Positions 37,110-47,903 of a stretch of DNA of 64,000 bases are shown here, piece by piece (within the stretch, counting starts at the first letter, position 1; every line of letters starts with the position of its first letter). Made by a program: the position numbers and the translations under genes. The DNA comes from Adiantum capillus-veneris (lineage: Eukaryota; Streptophyta; Polypodiopsida; Polypodiales; Pteridaceae). The notes beneath the pieces were generated by a model. It searched no databases. It was not told the DNA's origin and saw nothing but the letters and a program-made list of their open reading frames with translations. Location of the stretch: positions 110,278,912 through 110,342,911 of the forward strand of contig CM043963.1 of assembly GCA_014529385.2 (NCBI GenBank). Direction: 5' to 3'.

Positions 37110-37690
37110 CAACTACTTCTCCTTGGAACGATTATTGTTGTTGTTCACTAGAAGAGGCAAGGATATAATTGGCCATAGTGCCAATGTATGCACTTCTTGA
37201 GCCCATAGATCTTGGAGCAATTCCAAACACTCTAATGGTTTCTTGCTTCTCAAGAAGTATGATTTTGTCCAGTCCAACCACCCTTTAATTGCCTTTGTTG
37301 TCCTATAGATTGTCCTTGATTTGGTCCCTACATTGGGCCTCACATCAACATCCTTTGCATGTTAATCATCATATCATTCATGTGTTTAAGCATGTCCTCT
37401 ATCGCATTGGCAGGAGTTGCATCATTTGATCATACTTGTGTTGGCACAGTGGATGTGTTTCGCTTTCTCTTTGTATCTTTAGCTTTGCTTTCCTCATTCA
37501 AGATCGTGCAATTATCATTCAAGTCACTAGCATCTAGATTGCATGCTTCTCAAGTCATGTGTTTTTTGTTATACAAAATAGCATGCAAATCTTTGTTTAA
37601 TAGCCCCTCTCAAAACAATGAGACTAGTCTCTCCTTGATTGGAATCTCTAACTCTGAGCATCTTTCGATGTACTGCCTCATTTGACTCGC
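37110..37690 (-). pseudogene. Gag-like fragment, frame-interrupted
   Basis: Reading the minus strand from 37690 gives MRQYIERCSELEIPIKERLV, then FWEGLLNKDLHAILYNKKH, an EACNLDASDLND stretch, a Lys/Thr-rich linker and a Met/Gln-rich stretch. This resembles the C-terminal half of a retrotransposon capsid and its linker (F-x-x-GL...eA...A). Several stops occur, and the cysteine pattern near 37200 does not make a convincing zinc knuckle. Confidence 0.35.
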
Positions 37691-37900
37691 GCTACAAATA
37701 AAATGCATCCTTTTTCTATTTAGTCTGTAACTTTTTTTCCTAGTTTCATTTTATGGTACTCTTCTATATGTGAAATTGTGAGAAAAAATGAAATCTAATA
37801 ACCCCTTCTGCTGCACTCACGTGATAGTCACATAGATATTGATGACACCCCCCCAGCACAAAGGAATGGTAGCCAGTGGAGTGTATCATATATATTTTAG

Positions 37901-38251
37901 ATGTCTGGCATGGATCCATTGGTGAAGAGATTTACAAAGGGAGAACACATAGTCCTTTGGCTAAAAAAAGGGATATTCTTTTATGATCATTTTTATGCCC
38001 CACCAAAATCTATGAAGGATTGGGGCATTGTCACCAAGGTTAGCATCATGTGGGTGGGGGACTTGGTTCCTTTAGATCAAAACATGGATGATTTCAATGA
38101 GAACCCCATTCAAGACATTGATGTATGGATGCACAATGAACACTTGGCAACATTGAAGATAAGAACAAAGTGCTCATTGTACATGAGATCCCCAACCCAC
38201 CAAGACCAAGATTGGGATGGGGGACAGGTCTCTAGGCCTATTGAAAGTTAG
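37901..38251 (+). CDS. Hypothetical 116-residue reading frame
   Basis: Begins with ATG at 37901. Composition is protein-like (VLWLKKGIFFYDHFYAP, WVGDLVPLDQNMDDFNENP), but no family is recognised. No promoter or splice context supports it. It may be a fragment of a degraded element or a chance frame. Confidence 0.2.
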   Translation: MSGMDPLVKRFTKGEHIVLWLKKGIFFYDHFYAPPKSMKDWGIVTKVSIMWVGDLVPLDQNMDDFNENPIQDIDVWMHNEHLATLKIRTKCSLYMRSPTHQDQDWDGGQVSRPIES

Positions 38252-39310
38252 TGTCTCTAAACAAGAAAAATCCAAAGAATCGCCCTTTACCATTAACAAT
38301 GGCTTGGATGTATAGCCCTAGAAGAAGACCTAGTCCTAACTCACAGCGGAAATGGGACAATATTTAAATCTAAGAATGTTTTAGCCCTATAACTTCAACA
38401 ATTTGGGCTAAGGTATTCTCAACCAACGCTTTTTTCCCCCTAACACATGTGAGGGCATGATCGTTGGTGAACCCCTCTTTCAATTGGAGAAGTTTACTAA
38501 ATGCTTTTAGTGTGCGGGGATGGATAATTACCTGACTAATTAGGTCCACCCGTCCATGATTGACAACCTTAGTCAATCCCCACTTACCACCCCACACTCA
38601 CACATGATCCTTTTGTTTCCTAATTACTACCACATGTGTTTTAACACTTAAAATAATGGGTTCCTTTCTAAATTCTCATCAAGTTATTCATTAAGACAAG
38701 TCATTGAAATCAACATTGAAAACAGTCTTTTAGAAAACAAACATCTTTAAACTAAAGACAAAGGTACGATCACTTATAATATATCTTGAAAAATCCTGAC
38801 ACGTGCTCCACTTGTCTCAAGCACACCCATACATGGGTGAACAAACAACACCCTTCCTTATTTATAAACAAGGTGGAAACCCATCACCCAAAAGTTCGGG
38901 GTGCCCATATGCCAATACTAGTTGCCCATACAATCGGGCGGTTCCCCTAGGATAAAAACGGTATCCTAAGTAGTATCCACAAACATACACATGTAGGAGG
39001 TATAGACTCCACGTACATGGGAAAAACCGACTCATCAGTGGCTGACCAGCCATCATTACTCATCACCTCAAGTGAAAATATTTTAAGGAATGAGAGGTGT
39101 CTTCAGACAAGCTGTGTTAAGGATGACCAATCATTCTTTCCTAAGTCAACCAGCCTTATCCCAAATATTTTCTTCTTAATTTACAAACAAGTGAAGAAGT
39201 CTTCCGTTTTGGTCAATTTTACTTTTCCTAATTCCTTATTCCCTCTTAACGATGTTAATAATTAGAGAAAAACTTAAATTAACTAAACTTAATTATAAAC
39301 AAAGACCCAT
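38252..39310. other. No gene recognised
   Basis: Frames are short on both strands, including minus 38370-38597 and 38862-39056. No repeats or boundaries stand out. Confidence 0.5.
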
Positions 39311-39472
39311 CTAGGACTGATCTGGCATTTGTTGTAGCATCGGGGCCTGTACACTCTCATCAGTCGGCCTACTACTAGGCTCGGCTTCGTCGTCGTGCGA
39401 CGCTCTAATTCGTTTTGGAGCTCTGCCCTCATCATTAGATGTAGGATTTTCTTGGGTCCTTTTAGGTGCCAT
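39311..39472 (-). CDS. Small 53-residue charged reading frame
   Basis: Opens MAPKRTQENPTSNDEGR and continues APKRIRASHDDEAEPSS, ending PMLQQMPDQS. The basic-acidic, GC-richer composition differs sharply from the AT-rich flanks. A MAPxR start followed by a Gln/Pro-rich tail recalls the extreme N-terminus of plant Ty3/gypsy gag proteins or a nuclear-localisation-like exon. Nothing recognisable follows on the strand. Treat it as a candidate first exon or gag start. Confidence 0.35.
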   Translation of the reverse strand: MAPKRTQENPTSNDEGRAPKRIRASHDDEAEPSSRPTDESVQAPMLQQMPDQS

Positions 39473-39479
39473 AGCTGCT

Positions 39480-40073
39480 TATCTTTATAAAAAAAGGACG
39501 TATAATCATTAGGTAAATTATCAAAAAGCTAGACTTAACCTTTGTATACAAGCTTAACCCAATCAAGGTTAAATTTGTAGTCTTAATTGGTAAACTCTTG
39601 ACCTAGTAATTTCTTATTTGCCTATATAGGTATGATAACATTTTCCAAAGCTTCCTTAAGGATTTTCTAAGATCTCCTAATTTTCTATATATTTTCCCTA
39701 ATTTCTCCATTGAATTTTACTCTTGGAATCTGCTTATTTTGAGCTTAATATTTATTCTATTTATTTTTTCTTAAATATTTTATTTCCTCAAATTTATATC
39801 ACTAGTTTACATTTACTGTAATTCTCTTAGAAACTTTTGAGCGCAAAGTCTATTTATTTTAATTAATCTTTAGCTAAAAATATGACTTTTGGTCAATTAT
39901 CATCTCCTAAACTAACTAATTAAATATGGTATAATTATCACAAGTATAAGGACATTTTTAACCTCAAGTAATTATTTTATATTTTTCCAACTTAATTATC
40001 TAATTTTCTTCTTTTTTTGAGCTATAATTAGTTTAATTTGACTTAAATAAATAGCTATATTAATTTTCTAACC
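39480..40073. other. AT-rich sequence, left host flank of the first TTAA element
   Basis: No gene. The last 50 bases (to ttttctaaccttaa) match the repeat unit found after the element at 41521-41570, so this is one unit of an older tandem repeat. Confidence 0.6.
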
Positions 40074-40077
40074 TTAA

Positions 40078-41415
40078 CACTAGGTTGGTAACCTAACAGG
40101 ACATAAAAGTGTCCTTTCAGGGTTTTGAAAAAAACCTCCAAAACCATAGTAGATCCACTCATTTTGTAAAATCCTTTCATGAGGTTATAGTTCAAGGCCT
40201 ACTACACATGGAAAAAATAAGAAACTTGTAAAATTTCTCATCTTTTGGTCACACCAAGCCTCCAAAGTTGATGGACCAGTACATTTTCATCAAAACAGTC
40301 ATTTCTTACGTTTTGTTGCATAAAAATAAGATTAGGGATTTTTGTAGGACTTGCGATAAATTCCTAGTTAACTTCAGTGGGTTGGTGATAAGAACATATG
40401 ATTGCTTCTCACTCACTATTTTTTGTTTTGCCAAAAGAAATAGGTACAAAAGAGTTGAATTTTTACCATTCTGCAGACCTATCATCAAAGTTTCTATAGC
40501 CACGCTCAATACAAATAATATATGCATGTTTTCTTAGTTCCCTATTGTCCTTTAGGTTCATAAGGATCCATGGAGCATGTCAAAAGAATAATACATCTCT
40601 TACCAAGGGAAATCTTGGGGACAAAGATGAAGTGCTAAATAAAGCAAACATGAAAAAACTGGGTTCAACATTATGAGTTGTAGAATCCCATAGAAAGTAT
40701 TCAGTATCTAGCCAAATTTGATCCTGATGACTAGATATGGTTACTACCTACGAAATGCATGTAGTTTTCACAAGAAACTAACAATATTGAAAAAGCTATA
40801 CTTGATATGCTAGAATGTTTCGTTTTCTTCTATAATTGGAAAAATCAACCATCGTTGTCTACTATGCAAAATAGGGTATTAGGTGCCCCAAAACTCAAGG
40901 AATATTAGCTTTATGTTACAATATGCCACATACAAAATCAAAACTGCATTTGGATGTCATAAAAGCCACCAAAAAAATCATAGAAGAGCTAAAATTGGCT
41001 AAAAAACAGGATTTGACAATTTTTGTAATTTGGTCATAACTTACAACTTTAACATTTATTTCTCCCTAGAAGCATCAGGACATGTTGAGGACTACTAAAG
41101 ATAGTTCTATAGCATTATAGACCTCACAAACATGAATTCTAGAGTGGTATAGTTGCAAAAAGTTAAAAAAAGCCAAAAACAGGACCCGTTTTTTCACACA
41201 GTTTAGGTTGTGAAATGTTGTGCAAGGACAAGGTTAAAGATGGAATTGATATTCCAAAAAAATGTCGATTTGTTTTAAGCTCATGAGACAACTTTCTAGA
41301 TAGATAGAACCTCAAAATCCATTTTGAAACTCTTGACATAATTCAAGGAAAATGGTCACTTGACAGGACATAAAAGTGTCGCAGGACATAAAAGTGTCCC
41401 ATTACCAACCCAGTG
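40078..41415. mobile_element. 1.34-kb TIR element, copy 1, with TTAA target duplication
   Basis: The left end is CACTAGGTTGGTAA; the right end read inward on the other strand is CACTGGGTTGGTAA. The element is bordered by TTAA at 40074-40077 and 41416-41419. Just inside both ends lies aggacataaaagtgtc (40098, 41365 and 41383), itself partly self-complementary (GGACA...TGTCC). A second copy starts at 42027. A paralogous unoccupied site with a single TTAA is at 41567-41570, confirming the boundaries. Short reading frames in it carry no transposase motif, so it is non-autonomous. TTAA duplication is typical of piggyBac, while CACTA ends are typical of a different superfamily, so classification is open. 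Confidence 0.92.
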
Positions 41416-42022
41416 TTAAGATAATTATCACAACTTTTCTATTATGTAAACTAACTCTGATAAATAGCACCTAATTATCAACATGATTTAATAATTTCCC
41501 CCTTCAGTTTTTAGGTAGAATAAGTCTAATTTGGCTTAGATAAATAGCTATATTAATTTTATAACCTTAAGATAATTATCATAGCTTCTTTATCATGTGA
41601 CCTAACTTTGATAAATAGAACCTAGTTATCTAACATGATATACTAATTTCCCCCTTTAATTTTCAAATAAAAACGGCTAATTTCAGCTGAATTAAATACT
41701 TAGATTAGTTATCTATTAATGAGTAATTTACCCCATTTTTCTAACAATATTTCTTAATTATGATAATTAACTCATTAGTTTTTTGATATTAAAGAGCTAA
41801 CTTTTGCCTTGTTACTTACAAAAACTAATCAAAAAATTAAGAGATAATTTTCTTAGCTTCTTGATAGTCTAATCTAGCTCTAATAATATCTTATACTAAT
41901 CCAAGTTTAATTAGTATAATTACCCTTAATTTAAGACCAAAAAGATTAATTTCAATCCTAATATGGCTTAATAATCAATTAGATTAATGTCCCTAATCTT
42001 AATCTAAGTAATCAACATAATA
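41416..42022. repeat. Host tandem repeat (about 151 bp) between the two TTAA elements
   Basis: Two units start ttaagataattatca at 41416 and 41567 and share tttgataaatag(c/a)acctagttatc-type blocks and aatttccccctt. The unit before copy 1 of the element supplies the other flank. The remainder to 42022 is AT-rich without a gene. Confidence 0.8.
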
Positions 42023-42026
42023 TTAA

Positions 42027-43351
42027 TACTAGGTTGGTAACCTAACAGAACATAAAAGTGTCCTTTCAGGGTTTTGAAAATTAAAAACCTCCAAAACCAT
42101 AGTAGATCCACTCATTTTGTAAAATCCTTTCATGAAGTTATAGTTCAAGGCCTACTACACATGGAAAAAATAAGAAACTTGTAAAATTTCTCATCTTTTG
42201 GTCACACCAAACCTCCAAAGTTGATGGACCAGTACATTTTCATCAAAACAGTCATTTCTTATGTTTTGTTGCATAAAAATAAGATTAGGGATTTTTGTAG
42301 GACTTGAGATAAATTCCCTGGTTAACTTCAATGCGTTGGTGATCAGAACATATGATTGCTTCTCACTCACTATCTTTTGTTTTGCCAAAAGAAATAGGTA
42401 CAAAAAAGTTGATTTTTTTCCATTCTGCAAACCTATCATCAAAGTTTCTATATCCACGCTCAATACAAATAATATATGCATGTTTTCTTAGTTCCCTATT
42501 GTCCTTTAGGTTCATAAGGAGCCATGGAGCATGTCAAAAGAATAATACATCTCTTACCAAGGGGAATCCTGGGGACAAAGATGAAGTGCTAAATACAACA
42601 AACACGAAAAAACTGGGTTCAATATTATCAGTTGTAGAATCCCATAGAAACTATTCAATATCTAGCCAAATTTGATGCTTATGACTAGATATGGTTACTA
42701 CCTACAAAATGCATATAGTTCTCACAAGAAACTAGTAGTATTGAAAAAGCTATACTTGATATACAAGAATGTTTCGTTTTCTTTTATAATTGAAAAAATG
42801 AACCATCGTTGTGTACTATGCAAAATAGGGTATTAGGTGCCCCAAAACTCAAGGAATATTAGTTTTATGTTACAATATGCAATATACAAAATCAAAACTG
42901 CATTTGGATATCATGAAAGCCACCAAAAAAGTCATAGAAGAGCTAAAATTGGCTAAAAGACAATATTTGACAATTTTTGTATTTTGGTCATAACTTACAA
43001 CTTTAACATTTATTTCTCCCTAGAAGCACGAGGACATGTTGAGGACTACTAAAGATAGTTTTCTAGCATTATAGACCTCACAAATATGAATTCTAGAGTG
43101 GTATAGTTGCAAAAAGTTGAAAAAAGCCAAAAACAGGACCCGTTTTTTCACACAGTATAGGTTGTGAAATGTTGTGCAAGAACAAGGTTAAAGATGGAAT
43201 TGATATTTCAAAAAAATGTCAAGTTTTTTTCAGCTCATGAGACAACTTTCTAGATAGATCACACCTCAAAATCCATTTTGAAACTCTTGACATAATTCAA
43301 GGAAATTGGTCACTTAACAGGACATAAAAGTGTCCCATTACCAACCTAGTG
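42027..43351. mobile_element. 1.33-kb TIR element, copy 2, with TTAA target duplication
   Basis: Same orientation as copy 1 and alignable along its whole length with scattered substitutions and small indels. Left end TACTAGGTTGGTAA (first base changed), right end read inward CACTAGGTTGGTAA. TTAA lies at 42023-42026 and 43352-43355. It has one right-end aggacataaaagtgtcc (43319-43335) where copy 1 has two. Shared minus-strand frames beginning MHILFVLSV differ in length and look non-coding. Confidence 0.92.
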
Positions 43352-43355
43352 TTAA

Positions 43356-44540
43356 GAATTAAGACAGTTATTTAGATTATAAATAAGTTTAATATTCTTA
43401 CTTAATTAAGTTAATTAAGAAAATAGAGATAAATTAGCATAATTTTGTTAATTAAAAATAGATTAGGCTAATTATCGTGGATAATCAACTAGAGTTTTTG
43501 CTCTCTAATGATTTTTTAGTAGAGTTCTCTCTAGGTGAGAGAGAAATGGCAAGAACTCTGAGTCTGAGTTAGAATGAGAGGCCTAGGGCCCTATTTATGG
43601 GCCTTCTGGACATTCCCTGGATGTAGCAAACAACTGTTTACAGCTCAAGCATCCCCCAAGCTCAAGAAGGCACCATTTGCTGCTAATCCTGTCCCTAGCA
43701 AGTCTTGCAACCTCCTCCCACAGCTTGTGTGACTTAAAAAATCAACCCTGCTAATTTTTTTGTTATTTTCTGCAAATTTCATAAATATCTGGGAAAAATA
43801 TATAGGAGGCCTTAGTAAAATTCTATGCTTAAATGATTATTGCAACCATCAAGTCTATGCTTAAATAATTACTGCAACCATCCAATTTTCTTAACAATTT
43901 AATTTACATCAAACCTTTCAGTGGAACTAGCGGGGCCAGTTTTTGTATGATTTTAATTCTAAAAATTCCTATCCCGGGGTATGCTATGCTTAAGATTCCA
44001 AAAATGCCATTTTGTTTTGCTTTTGAGATAGTGTTTTTACCTGATGGTAAGACCAATGCTTTCTCCTTAAGCTTTGAGTTTATTCCTAGCTACTAGAAAG
44101 GTGGAGACCTTACATTGTACCAAGTGAGACAAGACTTACACAATGAGGAGATAGATTTATCTTCACCTTTTTCTTTTCAGATAGCTGGAAAGAAGGTACA
44201 TATGAAATAGTTTATTTTTTATAATGGAGATATTTTTGTGTGATCTATTCTTACTTTTCCTATTTTTTCGTGTGATTGCAAGTCCCGGGGAGGATTGAGA
44301 AGAAAGTTTTATGCGAATAAGTGATAGAAGGAATACTACATCTTCTTCTACTAAAGCCCTTTTTGTACAAATGTTGCTTGTATAAAACTACTAAGGTTGT
44401 ATCAAACTGGTATTGTGTACAAATGATGGTTGTCTCTTCTTGTAGAAGACTGACATTTTGTACATTGCCATATTAATGACAATTTACTGTTCAGATGTCT
44501 TGTTTGATGTCATGTCATCAATATTGTATGTATTCAAAAA
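43356..44540. other. No gene recognised; possible minus-strand promoter near 43600
   Basis: On the minus strand CCCATAAATAGGGCCC (about 43592-43606) is a good TATA-type site, followed by a CT-rich leader-like stretch (ttctctctcacctagagag) that can fold with gagttctctc. No clear reading frame follows within 3 kb except the small frame at 39472. Otherwise gene-free. Confidence 0.4.
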
Positions 44541-44542
44541 AC

Positions 44543-44550
44543 TATAAATA
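44543..44550 (+). promoter_or_regulatory. TATA box candidate
   Basis: TATAAATA lies 33 bases before the ATG at 44583. The short distance would put the transcription start at or very near the ATG, so use of that exact start is uncertain. Confidence 0.4.
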
Positions 44551-44582
44551 GGCCAACCCGGTTTAGGTTTAGGTCAAGAGAT

Positions 44583-44903
44583 ATGGGTAAGGATTTTGGC
44601 TCCTCTTCCTCATTTCCTATGAGCAAGAAGGAGAAGAGAAAAGCCCATGATAAGGAAGAGGTGGAAGAGAAGGAAGAGAATGAAGATGAGGAAGATAATG
44701 AAGAGAAGGAAGACCCTGAGACAATTTTCACTATCTCCACTTCCTTCAAAGAACTCCCACCATGGTTGCCAAATTTCCTAGGCCCTTCTGGGGTGGGGTT
44801 GGAGTATGGCATGGATTATGGATTGGGCCTTGACATGTTGCTGTCAACACAACTGGACTATGAAAAGATGCAGAGACAAATGCAAGGGCTACCACAATTG
44901 TAG
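44583..44903 (+). CDS. Hypothetical acidic coiled-coil-like protein, 106 residues
   Basis: Starts MGKDFGSSSSFPMSKKEK. Residues 15-48 are almost all Lys/Glu/Asp (KEEVEEKEENEDEEDNEEKE), followed by FKELPPWLPNFLGPSGVG and a Met/Gln-rich end. It has a TATA box just upstream and no interruption. I recognise no family. The charged part may come from a degenerate GAA/GAG-type repeat, so it could be a chance frame. Confidence 0.35.
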   Translation: MGKDFGSSSSFPMSKKEKRKAHDKEEVEEKEENEDEEDNEEKEDPETIFTISTSFKELPPWLPNFLGPSGVGLEYGMDYGLGLDMLLSTQLDYEKMQRQMQGLPQL

Positions 44904-44969
44904 CAAAAATTGAAAGACTTTATTGGGAGCTACACGAGAAATGGAGCTAGTGAAAGTTTTGAAATTTAC

Positions 44970-45135
44970 ATTATGCTCTCAAGTAGAGAATTTGTAATGT
45001 TGTCTCTTTACAAAAAAATATGAGTATGTAATGTATTCTCTTTACAAAATGCTCTCAAGTAGAGAGTATGTTATGTTTTCTCTTCATAAAATGTTCTCAA
45101 GTAGATAGTATGTAGAGAGTATGTCAAGTAGAATT
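44970..45135. repeat. Minisatellite, about 40-bp unit
   Basis: ctctcaagtaga(g/t)a occurs at about 44974, 45052 and 45093. tatgt(a/t)atgt(a/t)ttctctt and aaaatg blocks alternate between, giving four imperfect units. Confidence 0.7.
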
Positions 45136-45513
45136 TGTTTTGCTTTGCTATATACAAAATTCCGTTGAGAGCTATGGCAAGATCATTATGAAAATTTGAA
45201 AATGAAAATGACCTAGGGTTACAGTAGATCATACCTTGGGTAGAGGAGGAGTTCACAAGTTTCAAAATCTGTATTGGATAGCCAGTTCCTTATGTCACAA
45301 TCAGACCTCAAATAGTGAGAGATGGTTGGGTTAGCCACATCCACTTTCTATTTAATATCTAACTTATAGTCATGCATCAATAATCTACAACAAAATTCAA
45401 AACAAGAATCTACAAAAACACATATAGAATGAGATGGTTAGGCAGACCTGAAGGATGCAAGAATAATACGGTCATTGATCTCTCTTTGCCAATCTTTGAG
45501 GATTTCAACACAC

Positions 45514-46085
45514 TTAGCATCCACGGTAATTTCTTTTAATAAGGCCATCCTCTAAGAAAGTAGCTACCAAGAAGCCTGTGAAATTGACACCTCTCATCAT
45601 TGAAGGGAGTTGAGCTTCAATTTCCCAGAGTTCATTTGTTTCCAGCTCCTCCCTGTCAACTTTGGGCTCTTCCAAAACATCATCCTCTATTATCTCCTCG
45701 ACCAACATTTCAGGTTCTTTTGCCTTTCTTGATGGAGATATGTTGAGAATGTTGAAGTTTTTCTCATCTTGCACAGGTATTGGTTCAAGAATTTTGATGA
45801 ATTTGTACCTTAATCTCCTCAAGATAATCATATTCTTGTCCATTAGTGTGACCCTGTGACGGTGGGCTGTACATATGTATACATCTTGGAAGAGCTCAAT
45901 TGAAAATTCCTTAGCAGCCTCCTGCATACATGCCAAGGCACATCTTGTCCATCTCATATCAATCTTAAACTGCTCTACTATTTGCCTATTGAACCTCTAG
46001 AAAGGAAGCCTTGGAATTGCATTCATCAATAAACTATCTTAAACCTCTTCATTAGGGAAACATTCTATCGATATTGCACCAAAAA
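45514..46085 (-). pseudogene. Histone H3-like (CENH3-leaning) gene with a C-terminal extension, interrupted
   Basis: The minus strand reads RLPF-stop-RFNRQIVEQFKID, then MRWTRCALACMQEAAKEF, ELFQDVYICTAHRHR and RVTLMDKNMIILRR. This follows the H3 histone fold (RKLPFQRLVREI, LQEAA, LFEDTNLCAIHAKR, RVTIMPKDIQLARR). The Trp after Arg and RVTLM rather than RVTIM are features seen in plant CENH3. A TAG at 45997-45999 replaces the expected Gln of LPFQR, and another stop lies near 46030, so translation from the usual start is blocked. From the ATG at 45957 an open frame of 147 residues covers helices 2-3 and then about 90 acidic residues (EEIIEDDVLEEPKVDREE) not known in H3. It could be a degenerate CENH3-type copy or an H3 fragment fused to other sequence. 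Confidence 0.65.
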
Positions 46086-46090
46086 AGAGA

Positions 46091-46438
46091 CGTGTATCCT
46101 CTATGAAAAAATAGTGCAGTCGGACATACATCCAGCTACACTATTTTTGCATTGAGAGGACACATTCAAGTAAATTTGAAAGATGATATAAATAATGATA
46201 TAAAGATACATTAACTTTCCTTGACACACTATGTTAGGCCTCCATGCGAGAAAGATACATTGTGTCACCTCTATGCAAAACTAGTATAGCTGGACCAATG
46301 ACCGACTACTCTATTTTGCAAACAGATGACACTAGTGGAAAATCTTGAAAAAATTCCAATTATTTCATCCCTATGCGAAAATAGTGTACTCGAACATGTG
46401 TTTGGCTACTCCATTTTTGCATAGAGAGGACACTATCA
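46091..46438. repeat. Three related hairpin-forming units
   Basis: Units at 46091-46164, 46261-46336 and 46365-46438. Each has a left arm like gtgtcctctatgcaaaaatag and a right arm that is its reverse complement (ctatttttgcatagaggacac) around a 20-25-bp loop. Arms match imperfectly within units, and units resemble each other. This fits a small foldback or MITE-like repeat. Confidence 0.75.
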
Positions 46439-46874
46439 AAACATTCAGACTTGTTTGGGGTCTTCTTGGGCCCTCTAATATGCCCTAAGCCTTATGAAAG
46501 TGTTTAAGTAGTGGAGCAATAGGAGGAAGCCATGTGGATAAAAATGTTGGGCTTATCAGCCCCTAATTTCTAAGGGTCATACTTGGAGTGTACAGACATA
46601 AAAATTGCAAAATCTTCAAAAATAAAAGATTTAGGCCTATTTTTTATTCTAAATACTACTGCCTGGAGTAAATGGGCTACCCTCAAAAAGTGGGCTAGCC
46701 CCAAAACTGCCCCCTCATCATTAATTTGACATTCAAGTCTACTTTTCCCTCCCTCCACTCACTCCTTCTCTCTCTACATGCCAGATCCGACCCCTCCTCT
46801 CTCTAGAACCAAGAATCAATTTTCACTCTCCTATTGAAATAGTACCTTTCTCACCTCCTCTCTCTCTCTCTCTC
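46439..46874. other. No gene; ends in a CT tract that is the retrotransposon target
   Basis: The minus frame 46570-46758 is unsupported. CT dinucleotides at 46857-46874 run into the left LTR. Confidence 0.6.
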
Positions 46875-47835
46875 TGTTGGACGGGAAGCTACTCACACAC
46901 CCATGAAGTGCATGCAAACACTACCTAGATCAACATAATGTCAATCGAGGACACAGATGACACATAGGCACACGGAGGAAACCTCTTAAGCTTGTCAGGC
47001 TGAGACCATCCTACACATACAACACTCAGGAAGGCCAACTAAACCACAATCAAGAACCTCAATGCTCTCAACTACACCACCTAGCCACATACACACATGC
47101 GGAAGGTAACTCACCTAATCATGCCAGATTCGTACGAAACTTAAAGAACACCATCCCCTCACTAGGATACACCTGTCCCTAAGCTTCTACACTCAAAACC
47201 CTCACTCTAAACCCATCTGCAAAAAACGCGTAGGATGACAGAGCCGAAATTTGAAAGTGCCCGAAACTGAAATTTATGAGCACCTATGCGTAGCTTATGT
47301 CTCCACAATTCTATAGAATACTAGCACGCAGAAAACAGACATCGTTTGATACACTTACGGCCACAATTAGCTCGTAGATGCATGCATCGACGTGTGCGCT
47401 TCGTCTCGCGTGGAATGCTTGGCGTTGTCGCGTAGCTCTCCTCGAGCCTACAGCACTGGTGCAGTCGGATCTCCAATGCGTTGAGCGAGCCGGGCATAGA
47501 GAGAGGATGAAGTTCACGCTCACTCTCTTTCTCTCTCACACACAGTAGACGGCAGCGCTAATTTTTGATTATGATAAAAAGTTCTTTTACAAAATGACCT
47601 AGGTACCTTATATACTAAGGCTACCTTAGGTTTAACCAAAAATGGGGTTGAAAGGGTCAAATGGCTTTGTATTTACAATCTGGAAGTGCCATTGCACCCC
47701 GGCTTCTGAAACTAGAATAACTACTCATTACAAATGACGTTTATAGCCATAATCCGCAGTATTTCATAACTCGCAAAAGATAAGACTTTGGTACGAAACT
47801 TGAGTTATGTTGTGTTGTTGACCCAGCGGTCAACA
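46875..47835 (-). repeat. 3' LTR (961 bp)
   Basis: TGTTGG...GGTCAACA. The partner LTR at 57213 is near-identical with a few substitutions and 1-bp or short indels. Contains a minus-strand TATATAAGG promoter-like site near 47607-47615 and two sequences related to the leader palindrome (near 47226-47239 and 47283-47300). Confidence 0.95.
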
Positions 47836-47847
47836 TTCCCCCCTTCC
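47836..47847 (-). other. Polypurine tract
   Basis: On the element's strand GGAAGGGGGGAA ends exactly at the 3' LTR boundary, where plus-strand DNA synthesis would be primed. Confidence 0.85.
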
Positions 47848-47903
47848 GCGTTCATGTCGTCCCCGACATGACCTAATTGTCGATGGCGATGTGGTCTTTG
47901 TTG

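Noticed and set aside
40306-42675. Paired reading frames present in both TTAA elements
   Set aside because: Similarity reflects duplicated DNA. Frames end differently in the two copies and show no transposase motif.
44560-44576. Telomere-like gtttaggtttagg
   Set aside because: Only two imperfect units (TTTAGG, not TTTAGGG); chance occurrence likely.
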